The notes below the pieces were generated by a model. The model was not told where the DNA came from. It did not search any database and saw only the letters and a list, made by a program, of their open reading frames with translations. This document shows, piece by piece, positions 1-7,205 of a DNA stretch of 11,648 nucleotides. The translations under genes were made by a program, and so were the position numbers. The DNA comes from an uncultured Mycolicibacterium sp. Lineage in GTDB: Bacteria; Actinomycetota; Actinomycetes; Mycobacteriales; Mycobacteriaceae. The DNA lies in contig NZ_CALDGS010000077.1 in assembly GCF_937941905.1 (NCBI RefSeq), positions 1 to 11,648 of the forward strand. The letters are read 5' to 3'. How positions within the stretch are numbered: position 1 is the stretch's first letter; each line of letters opens with the position of its first letter.

Positions 1-65
1 AAAAGCAACAAACAAAACCACCAACACACTATTGAGTTCTCAAACAACACACCCGCTCCGCGGGC
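1..65 (-). promoter_or_regulatory. rRNA operon leader with boxB-like hairpin and boxA antitermination element
   Basis: Read on the minus strand, this AT-rich stretch contains TTTGAGAACTCAATAG followed by T/G-rich sequence, the conserved leader of mycobacterial rRNA operons that lies between the promoters and 16S rRNA. It is preceded by a perfect hairpin, CCCGC-GGA-GCGGG at 64-52, where a boxB-like element is expected. In the family this leader carries Nus-factor antitermination signals and part of the stem used for pre-16S processing. The 16S gene itself lies beyond the left edge. The match is from memory of the known leader, but it is long and distinctive. Confidence 0.85.
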
Positions 66-74
66 AACCCTGCC

Positions 75-103
75 AGCGTACTTCCTGCTGGCCGGGCCGT
101 CAA
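75..103 (-). promoter_or_regulatory. rRNA operon promoter, PCL1-like
   Basis: On the minus strand TTGACG (103-98) and TACGCT (80-75) are separated by exactly 17 bases. The bases after the -10, GGCAGGGTTGCCC, match the conserved start region of the leader-proximal promoter of mycobacterial rRNA operons, where the -10 is TAGACT. Transcription should start near position 68, just before the hairpin and boxA leader. This is the stronger of the two promoters by -35 match. Confidence 0.8.
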
Positions 104-145
104 CCTCCGGTCCGGGTTTTTCGCCCCGCCCCGGCGGCGACGACT

Positions 146-174
146 ACTTTACGCAATAACCCGCCGAGTTACAA
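146..174 (-). promoter_or_regulatory. Upstream rRNA operon promoter, P1-like
   Basis: On the minus strand TTGTAA (174-169) and TAAAGT (151-146) are separated by 17 bases. It lies 50 bases past the murA stop and 71 bases upstream of the PCL1-like promoter. Tandem promoters between murA and 16S rRNA are normal for the mycobacterial operon at this site. The assignment rests on hexamers and position only. Confidence 0.55.
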
Positions 175-224
175 AATCGGGCTTCTACCAGCGGAAACAC
201 CGCCATGTTCGGCCCGATCGGGGG

Positions 225-1478
225 TCAGCAGACCCGTTCGATCTCCGCCCCCAGCGCGGTCAGGTTCTCCACGAACATCGGGTAGCCCCGGTCGATGTGG
301 AAGACGTCGTGCACCTCGGTCTCGCCGTCGGCGACGAGGCCGGCGAGCACCAGGCCGGCGCCGGCCCGGATATCGGAGGCCCACACCGGTGCACTGGACA
401 ACTGCGGCAACCCGCGGACCACCGCGTGGTGGCCGTCGGTGCGGGCATCGGCACCGAGCCGCACCATCTCCTCGACGAACCGGAACCGGGCCTCGAACAC
501 GTTCTCGGTGATCATCGAGGTCCCGTCGGCGATCGACGCCAGCGCGATCGCCATCGGCTGCAGGTCGGTCGGGAAACCCGGGTACGGCAGCGTCGCGACG
601 TTGACCGCCTTGGGCCGCTCGTACTGCACCACCCGGAAGCCGTTGTCGTGCTGGGTGACGGTGGCGCCGGCATCGTGCAGTTTGTGCAGCACCACCTGCA
701 GGTGCTGCGGATCCACCCCGGTCACCTGCACGTCACCGCGGGTCATCGCCGCGGCGATCCCCCAGGTCGCGGCGACGATCCGGTCCCCGATCACCCGGTG
801 CTCGGTCGGATAGAGCCGGTCCACCCCGGTGATGGTCAGCGTCGAGGTCCCCGCACCCCGGATCTGCGCCCCCATGTCGTTGAGCATGTCGCACAGGTCG
901 ACGACATCCGGTTCGCGCGCGGCGTTGTGGATCGTCGTGACCCCCTCGGCGAGCACCGCCGCCATGAGGATGTTCTCGGTCGCCCCCACCGAGGGGAACT
1001 CGAGCTGGATCTCCGCGCCACGCAGGTGGTCGGCCTCGGCAACCACGCAACCGTGCTCGATGTTGCACCGCGCACCGAGCTGACGCAGGCCGGCCTGGTG
1101 CATGTCCAGCGGCCGCGACCCGATCGCGTCACCCCCGGGCAGCGCGACGCGGGCCCGCCTGCACCGGCCCACCAGCGGACCGAGCACACACACCGAGGCG
1201 CGGAACTGCCGGACCGCGGCGAAGTCCGCGTCGTACTTGAGCTCGTCGGGCGAGGTCACCCGGACGGTGTCGCCGTCGAGTTCGACCGTCGCGCCCAGCC
1301 CGCGCAGCACCTCGGCCATCAACGGAACGTCCAGAATGTCCGGGGCGTTGGTGATCGTGCTGGTGCCCTCGGCGAGCAACGCCGCCGCCATCAACTTCAG
1401 GACGCTGTTCTTCGCGCCGCTGACGGCGACTTCGCCGGTCAACCGATTTCCGCCGGTGACCACGAACCGCTCGCTCAC
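225..1478 (-). CDS. murA: UDP-N-acetylglucosamine 1-carboxyvinyltransferase (MurA), Asp117 type
   Basis: MurA catalyses the first committed step of peptidoglycan synthesis in the cytoplasm, transferring enolpyruvate from PEP to UDP-GlcNAc. The 417-residue product has the expected length and the two-lobed EPT fold. Visible landmarks are the N-terminal substrate-binding GAKNS (21-25), the active-site loop ALPGGDAIGSRPLDMH (112-127), PYPGFPTDLQ with Asp305, and HIDRGY (394-399). The loop residue equivalent to the catalytic Cys115 of E. coli is Asp117, as in M. tuberculosis; this substitution is known to retain activity and to make the enzyme insensitive to fosfomycin. The start is GTG at 1478-1476. 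It has no Shine-Dalgarno but a TAGACT -10 element 7 bases upstream, so the mRNA is probably leaderless. Downstream, on the same strand, come the rRNA promoters, the usual mycobacterial arrangement. Confidence 0.97.
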   Translation of the reverse strand: MSERFVVTGGNRLTGEVAVSGAKNSVLKLMAAALLAEGTSTITNAPDILDVPLMAEVLRGLGATVELDGDTVRVTSPDELKYDADFAAVRQFRASVCVLGPLVGRCRRARVALPGGDAIGSRPLDMHQAGLRQLGARCNIEHGCVVAEADHLRGAEIQLEFPSVGATENILMAAVLAEGVTTIHNAAREPDVVDLCDMLNDMGAQIRGAGTSTLTITGVDRLYPTEHRVIGDRIVAATWGIAAAMTRGDVQVTGVDPQHLQVVLHKLHDAGATVTQHDNGFRVVQYERPKAVNVATLPYPGFPTDLQPMAIALASIADGTSMITENVFEARFRFVEEMVRLGADARTDGHHAVVRGLPQLSSAPVWASDIRAGAGLVLAGLVADGETEVHDVFHIDRGYPMFVENLTALGAEIERVC

Positions 1479-1485
1479 GCGGGCC

Positions 1486-1491
1486 AGTCTA
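1486..1491 (-). promoter_or_regulatory. -10 element of a probable leaderless murA promoter
   Basis: TAGACT on the minus strand ends 7 bases before the murA GTG, the distance that places transcription initiation at or next to the start codon. No Shine-Dalgarno-like sequence precedes the GTG. No clear -35 is seen, which is common in mycobacteria. Confidence 0.5.
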
Positions 1492-1523
1492 GACAGCGAA
1501 CTGGTTCGATGTCAGTTTCCCGG

Positions 1524-1529
1524 TACGTT
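1524..1529 (+). promoter_or_regulatory. -10 element of a probable leaderless adenosyltransferase promoter
   Basis: TACGTT is followed by exactly six bases (TGGACC) and then the ATG at 1536, so the A of the start codon is the expected +1. The region lacks a Shine-Dalgarno sequence. No convincing -35 is present. Confidence 0.5.
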
Positions 1530-1535
1530 TGGACC

Positions 1536-2126
1536 ATGGCAGTCCACCTCACCCGCATCTACACCCGCACCGGCGACGACGGCACCACCGGCCTGGCCGA
1601 TTTCAGCCGGGTGCCCAAGACCGATGCGCGGTTGGTGGCCTATGCCGACTGCGACGAGACCAACGCCGCGATCGGAGCGGCGCTGGCCCTCGGCGATCCG
1701 CCCGAACGGATCGCCGCGGTGCTGCGCCGGATCCAGAACGATCTGTTCGACGCCGGCGCCGACCTGTCCACCCCGGTGACGGCGGACCCGAAGTACCCGC
1801 CGCTGCGGATCACCGCGGACTACATCGACCGGCTCGAACACTGGTGTGACGAGTTCAACGCCGGCCTGCCGGCGCTGACGTCCTTCATCCTGCCGGGCGG
1901 CACCCCGCTCGCGGCGCTGCTGCACGTGGCCCGCACGGTGTGCCGGCGCGCCGAGCGCTCGGCCTGGCACGCGGTCGAGGTGCACGGCGAGACGGTGAGC
2001 CCGCTGCCCGCCAAGTACCTCAACCGGCTCTCGGACCTGTTGTTCATCCTGTCACGGGTGGCCAATCCCGACGGCGACGTGCTCTGGCAGCCCGGCGGCC
2101 CGGCCGCCGAACCGGCCGATCAGTAG
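1536..2126 (+). CDS. PduO-type cob(I)alamin / corrinoid adenosyltransferase
   Basis: This 196-residue protein belongs to the PduO-type ATP:cob(I)alamin adenosyltransferase family, cytoplasmic trimers that transfer the 5'-deoxyadenosyl group of ATP to Co(I) corrinoid, giving coenzyme B12. Visible family motifs are the N-terminal ATP-binding TRTGDDGTTGL (10-20), FDAGADLSTP (71-80), FILPGG (117-122), the Arg-rich helix around R133 to R141, and LNRLSDLLF (162-170). Length is normal. It is the only plus-strand gene in the window, diverging from murA across 57 bases, and corresponds in place to Rv1314c of M. tuberculosis. A longer upstream reading frame exists on this strand, but homology begins at the ATG and that extension would run antisense through murA. 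The short C-terminal tail, GPAAEPADQ, is probably disordered. Its likely beneficiary in mycobacteria is B12-dependent methylmalonyl-CoA mutase; that link is inference. Confidence 0.92.
   Translation: MAVHLTRIYTRTGDDGTTGLADFSRVPKTDARLVAYADCDETNAAIGAALALGDPPERIAAVLRRIQNDLFDAGADLSTPVTADPKYPPLRITADYIDRLEHWCDEFNAGLPALTSFILPGGTPLAALLHVARTVCRRAERSAWHAVEVHGETVSPLPAKYLNRLSDLLFILSRVANPDGDVLWQPGGPAAEPADQ
2093..2109. other. Perfect GC hairpin just past the DUF2550 gene stop
   Basis: CGGCGGC-CCG-GCCGCCG is a perfect 7-bp stem with a 3-base loop. On the minus strand it begins 11 bases after the DUF2550 stop, so it could end or stabilise the ATP synthase operon transcript. There is no T-tract, and it also lies within the coding end of the adenosyltransferase gene, where GC-rich repeats arise easily. 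Termination is possible but unproven. Confidence 0.35.
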
Positions 2127-2569
2127 GTCCGGCGGCGGGACCGCGGCGACGGCCTCGACTCCACCCAGGACAGGAACGCCGTCAGCGCCCCGCGGTCGAG
2201 CGCGATCTCGTACCCGCGCCGGCGCTCCGGCCCGACGTCGCGCAGCTCGAGGACGACCGTCTCGTCGGTCATGATGTCGAACTCGTCACCGCGCGGCGAG
2301 CGCCGGCCGACGATCTCCAGGCCGCGCCGGCTCAGCCGGCGGTCCGGCCACCACCGCAGACTCGACAGCCGGAAGAAGTCGGCCTGCCCACCGCGGTAGC
2401 GCAGCACGCCGTGCCGCCAGCCGTGCCCGCCCTCGGCGGGCAGGTCGCGCAGGATAGCGGCGTTGCCACCCAGCTTGCGCAGCTTCCACAGCCGGTAGCT
2501 GAGCATCACCGCGAACAGCCCGAAAACACCGATGAGCGCGACCATGACGACAGTCATGAGCGCGCTCAT
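2120..2569 (-). CDS. DUF2550 family membrane-anchored protein (Rv1312-like)
   Basis: The 149-residue product has one hydrophobic N-terminal segment (about residues 4-24) followed by a cytoplasmic-looking basic stretch (YRLWKLRKL) and a soluble domain of about 110 residues rich in beta-type sequence and Arg. I recognise it as the conserved actinobacterial family that follows atpC in mycobacteria (DUF2550, Rv1312 in M. tuberculosis). No enzymatic motif is visible and its function is unknown. It lies 39 bases after atpC in the same direction, so it is probably cotranscribed with the ATP synthase operon. The ATG at 2569 gives the full membrane segment; a second ATG four codons later is also possible. 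The last 7 bases overlap the end of the convergent adenosyltransferase gene. The C-terminus (SPRSRRRTY) is strongly basic. Confidence 0.88.
   Translation of the reverse strand: MSALMTVVMVALIGVFGLFAVMLSYRLWKLRKLGGNAAILRDLPAEGGHGWRHGVLRYRGGQADFFRLSSLRWWPDRRLSRRGLEIVGRRSPRGDEFDIMTDETVVLELRDVGPERRRGYEIALDRGALTAFLSWVESRPSPRSRRRTY
2126..2142 (+). other. Short hairpin at the adenosyltransferase stop
   Basis: GGTCC (2126-2130) and GGACC (2138-2142) form a perfect 5-bp stem with a 7-base GC loop, beginning at the last base of the stop codon. It lacks a T-tract. It may mark the 3' end of the plus-strand transcript but is too short for a firm terminator call. Confidence 0.25.
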
Positions 2570-2596
2570 CAGTGTTTGTTCCCGTCTTCTGCGGTC

Positions 2597-2608
2597 CGGG
2601 GATCCCCG
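2597..2608. repeat. 12-bp perfect palindrome immediately after atpC
   Basis: CGGGGATCCCCG is a perfect palindrome abutting the atpC stop codon (2611-2609) in the 39-base gap before the DUF2550 gene. As RNA it could form only a short stem with a 4-base loop. It may modulate the boundary between the ATP synthase genes and the last gene, or be chance; no T-tract follows. Confidence 0.4.
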
Positions 2609-2974
2609 CTAGTCGAGCTGCCCCAGGGCCCGCAGCCGCGCCCGGCCGCGGGCCGCGACCACCGGGTCGTCGGACTCCGCGTCCCGCTTGGCTGCGTCGG
2701 CGTCGATCTCGTGCTCGAACTCCGCCGACTCCGCGAGGATGATCACACCGTCCTCGGTGACCGACATGTACCCGCCGTCCACCGCGATGCGCAGATCGTC
2801 CTCGCCCTCGCGCTCGACGCGCACCATCGCGTCGTCGACCAGCTGGGCCACCAGCGGAATGTGGCGGGGCAGAATGCCGATCTCCCCGGCGGTGGTCCGG
2901 GTGAACAGGAAAGTGGCCTTCCCGGACCAGATCTCGCGCTCGACCGCGACGATGTCGACCTGCATGTCAGCCAC
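2609..2974 (-). CDS. atpC: F1Fo ATP synthase subunit epsilon
   Basis: Subunit epsilon is part of the F1 central stalk, where it contacts gamma and the c-ring and helps couple rotation to catalysis. The 121-residue protein shows the N-terminal beta-sandwich with FTRTTAGEIGILPRHIPLVAQL and then VDGGYMSVTEDGVIILAE, followed by a short helical C-terminus (EIDADAAKRDAESDD to RARLRALGQLD). It is shorter than the roughly 139-residue E. coli protein because the C-terminal helical part is reduced, as known for mycobacterial epsilon. The GTG start at 2974 is chosen because AAAGGTGG (about 2988-2981) lies 6 bases upstream; an ATG three codons later has worse spacing. It begins 29 bases after atpD. Confidence 0.97.
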   Translation of the reverse strand: MADMQVDIVAVEREIWSGKATFLFTRTTAGEIGILPRHIPLVAQLVDDAMVRVEREGEDDLRIAVDGGYMSVTEDGVIILAESAEFEHEIDADAAKRDAESDDPVVAARGRARLRALGQLD

Positions 2975-3003
2975 GCCACACCACCTTTCGCACTCGAGGG
3001 CGA

Positions 3004-4509
3004 CTACGCATTGCTGCTGGCCGGAACGCCGACCGGGGCACCGTCACCCTGCGAGTCCTCCAGCTTGACGCCGAGGCTCTCGGCCTTCTTCGCCAGGTCG
3101 TCCAGACCGCCGATGAGGAAGAACGCCTGCTCGGGCACGTGGTCGAACTCGCCCTTGCAGAGCCGGTCGAACGCCTCGATGGTCTCCTTGACCGGCACGG
3201 TCGAACCGGGCTGGCCGGTGAACTGCTCGGCCGCCATCATGTTCTGGCTCAGGAAGCGCTCGATGCGGCGGGCCCGGTTCACCAGCTGCTTGTCCTCCTC
3301 GGACAGCTCGTCGATACCGAGGATCGCGATGATGTCCTGGAGATCCTTGTAGCGCTGCAGGATCCGGATGACTTCCTGGGCCACCCGGTAGTGCTCCTCG
3401 CCCACGATCGCCGGGTCGAGGATGGTCGAGCTCGACGCCAGCGGGTCCACCGCCGGGAAGATGCCCTTCGAGAACACCGCACGGGACAGCTCCGTGGTGG
3501 CGTCGAGGTGGGCGAACGTGGTCGCCGGCGCCGGGTCGGTGTAGTCGTCGGCGGGCACGTACACGGCCTGCATCGAGGTGATGGAGTGGCCGCGGGTCGA
3601 GGTGATGCGCTCCTGCAGCTCACCCATCTCGTCGGCCAGGGTGGGCTGGTAACCCACCGCCGAGGGCATACGACCGAGCAGGGTCGACACCTCGGAACCG
3701 GCCTGGGTGAAGCGGAAGATGTTGTCGATGAACAGCAGCACGTCCTGGCCCTGCTCGTCGCGGAAGAACTCCGCCATGGTCAGGGCCGACAGGGCCACGC
3801 GCATACGGGTGCCCGGCGGCTCGTCCATCTGACCGAACACCAGCGCGGTGTCCTTGAGCACGTTCGCCTCGCGCAGCTCGACCCACAGGTCGTTGCCCTC
3901 ACGGGTGCGCTCGCCGACGCCGGCGAACACCGAGGTACCGCCGAAGTTGCGGGCGATACGGTTGATCATCTCCTGGATGAGCACCGTCTTGCCCACGCCG
4001 GCGCCGCCGAACAGGGCGATCTTGCCGCCGCGCACGTACGGGGTCAGCAGGTCGACGACCTTCAGACCGGTCTCGAGCATCTCGGTCTTGGGCTCGAGGT
4101 CGCGGAAGGCCGGCGGCTTGCGGTGGATCGACCAGTGGGTGAAGTCCTTGCCGTAGCCCGGCTCGTCGAGGCAGTCACCCAGCGCGTTGAACACGTGGCC
4201 CTTGACGCCGTCGCCGACCGGCACGGTGATGGTGTTGCCGGTGTCGGTCACCTCGGCGCCGCGGACCAGACCGTCGGTCGGCTGCATGGAGATGCACCGC
4301 ACCATGTTGTCGCCGAGGTGCTGGGCGACCTCCAGGGTCAGCGTCTTGGCCAGCGACTTGAAGGTGATGTCGACGTGCAGCGCGTTGAACAGTTCCGGCA
4401 CCGCACCGCGCGGGAACTCGACGTCGACGACCGGACCGGTGATCCGTACCACCCGGCCCTTTGCGTCATTTCCAGCGGCCTTGCTGGTGTTCTCAACCGT
4501 AGCGGTCAT
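3004..4509 (-). CDS. atpD: F1Fo ATP synthase subunit beta
   Basis: Beta carries the catalytic nucleotide sites of the cytoplasmic alpha3-beta3 hexamer. The 501-residue product shows the P-loop GGAGVGKT (168-175), catalytic Glu in GERTREGND (Glu200), Walker B LLFIDN (258-263), the GYQPTLADEMG region, and the lever sequence GIDELSEEDK (398-407). The ATG at 4509 is chosen because it is preceded by AGGAAAGCGAAGAGAG and because an upstream in-frame start at 4569 would overlap atpG. It starts 25 bases after atpG. Two features are unusual: a 17-residue polar N-terminal segment before the conserved GRVVRITGPVVDVEFPRG, and an 18-residue Gly/Pro/Ser-rich tail after ESLGVKL, where the M. tuberculosis and M. 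smegmatis proteins, as I recall them, end. All catalytic residues are intact. Confidence 0.98.
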   Translation of the reverse strand: MTATVENTSKAAGNDAKGRVVRITGPVVDVEFPRGAVPELFNALHVDITFKSLAKTLTLEVAQHLGDNMVRCISMQPTDGLVRGAEVTDTGNTITVPVGDGVKGHVFNALGDCLDEPGYGKDFTHWSIHRKPPAFRDLEPKTEMLETGLKVVDLLTPYVRGGKIALFGGAGVGKTVLIQEMINRIARNFGGTSVFAGVGERTREGNDLWVELREANVLKDTALVFGQMDEPPGTRMRVALSALTMAEFFRDEQGQDVLLFIDNIFRFTQAGSEVSTLLGRMPSAVGYQPTLADEMGELQERITSTRGHSITSMQAVYVPADDYTDPAPATTFAHLDATTELSRAVFSKGIFPAVDPLASSSTILDPAIVGEEHYRVAQEVIRILQRYKDLQDIIAILGIDELSEEDKQLVNRARRIERFLSQNMMAAEQFTGQPGSTVPVKETIEAFDRLCKGEFDHVPEQAFFLIGGLDDLAKKAESLGVKLEDSQGDGAPVGVPASSNA

Positions 4510-4534
4510 GTCTCTCTTCGCTTTCCTATGGGGC

Positions 4535-5461
4535 TTATCGACCGGAGGCGTCGGCCAGCGCGTTGGCACCGCCGACGATCTCGCTGATTTCCTGGGTGAT
4601 CTGGGCCTGCCGCTCCCGGTTCGCCATCAGCGTGAGCGACTTGATCAGTTCGTCGGCGTTGTCGCTCGCCGACTTCATGGCGCGTCGGCGCGAGGCCGAC
4701 TCCGAGGCCGCCGCCTCCAGCAGCGCCGCGTAGACACGCGTCGCGATGTAGCGCGGGAGCAGCGACTCGAACAGCGTCGTGGCGTCAGGCTCGAACGAGA
4801 ACAGGGTGTGCGGCTCCGTCGATTCCCCGACGTACTCGACCACCATCGGCGCGATCCGGTGCGCCTCCGCGGTCTGCGACAGCATCGACTTGAACTCGGT
4901 GTAGACGATGTGCAGTTCGTCCACGCCGAGGATGCCGTCCGGACCCGGTTCGTCACCGTCGTCGTCGGCACCGGCCATGAACGCCGTCACCAGCGTGTCG
5001 GCGATCTTCTTGGCGTCCGCGTAATCGGGCCGCTCGGAGAACCCGGTCCACGACTCGACCACCTTCCGGTTGCGGAAGCTGTAGTAGGCCAGTGCCTTCC
5101 GGCCGACCACATAGAGGACCGGGTTCTTGCCCTGCTCACGCAGCAGCGCGAACAGCTCCTCGGCGCGCCGCAGCACGTTGGCGTTGTACGCGCCGCAGAG
5201 GCCGCGGTCGGAGGACACCACCAGGACGCCGGCCCGCTTCGGGTTGGGACGCTCCACCAGCAGCGGATGATCCAGCGCGCTGGCGTCGGCCAGGTTGGTC
5301 AGCATGTTGGTGATCTCGGCGGCGTACGGCCGAGCCGCCTCGACTCGGGCCTGCGCCTTGGAGATCCGCGACGTCGCGATCAGCTCCTGGGCCTTGGTGA
5401 TCTTCTTGATCGCCCCGGCGGAGCGGATGCGGCCGCGCAGTTCGCGCAGTGTGGCTGCCAT
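4535..5461 (-). CDS. atpG: F1Fo ATP synthase subunit gamma
   Basis: Gamma is the rotating central shaft that links the c-ring to the catalytic hexamer. The 308-residue protein has the N-terminal coiled-coil helix (MAATLRELRGRI, KKITKAQELIATS), the conserved SDRGLCGAYN (84-93) and the C-terminal helix with RQAQITQEISEIVGGANAL (284-302). Residues about 165-176 form an acidic Gly/Pro-rich insertion, ADDDGDEPGPDG, the mycobacterium-specific gamma loop implicated in coupling and in limiting ATP hydrolysis. The ATG at 5461 begins 21 bases after atpA, with only a weak GGGG upstream, so translation is probably helped by coupling to atpA. Confidence 0.97.
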   Translation of the reverse strand: MAATLRELRGRIRSAGAIKKITKAQELIATSRISKAQARVEAARPYAAEITNMLTNLADASALDHPLLVERPNPKRAGVLVVSSDRGLCGAYNANVLRRAEELFALLREQGKNPVLYVVGRKALAYYSFRNRKVVESWTGFSERPDYADAKKIADTLVTAFMAGADDDGDEPGPDGILGVDELHIVYTEFKSMLSQTAEAHRIAPMVVEYVGESTEPHTLFSFEPDATTLFESLLPRYIATRVYAALLEAAASESASRRRAMKSASDNADELIKSLTLMANRERQAQITQEISEIVGGANALADASGR

Positions 5462-5482
5462 GGATGTCTACCCCGGCCCTTC

Positions 5483-7129
<1,647 letters not shown>

Positions 7130-7138
7130 GGCTTTTCG

Positions 7139-7145
7139 CTTTCCT
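7139..7145 (-). promoter_or_regulatory. atpA ribosome binding site, shared type with atpD
   Basis: AGGAAAG on the minus strand lies 9 bases before the atpA ATG. The same 11-base string AGGAAAGCGAA also stands before atpD (4527-4517). Both sites sit in an A-rich stretch that should be poorly structured. Confidence 0.6.
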
Positions 7146-7205
7146 ACCTTTTGGTTCCGTTGGGGTCTGGGCGGTTGGTCGCTGCCTCGCGCCAGCCCGG
7201 CCGCC

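Noticed and set aside
2570..2608. Possible intrinsic terminator between atpC and the DUF2550 gene
   Set aside because: The palindrome is there but gives only a 4-bp stem in RNA and has no T-tract. The short gap to a same-direction gene favours readthrough.
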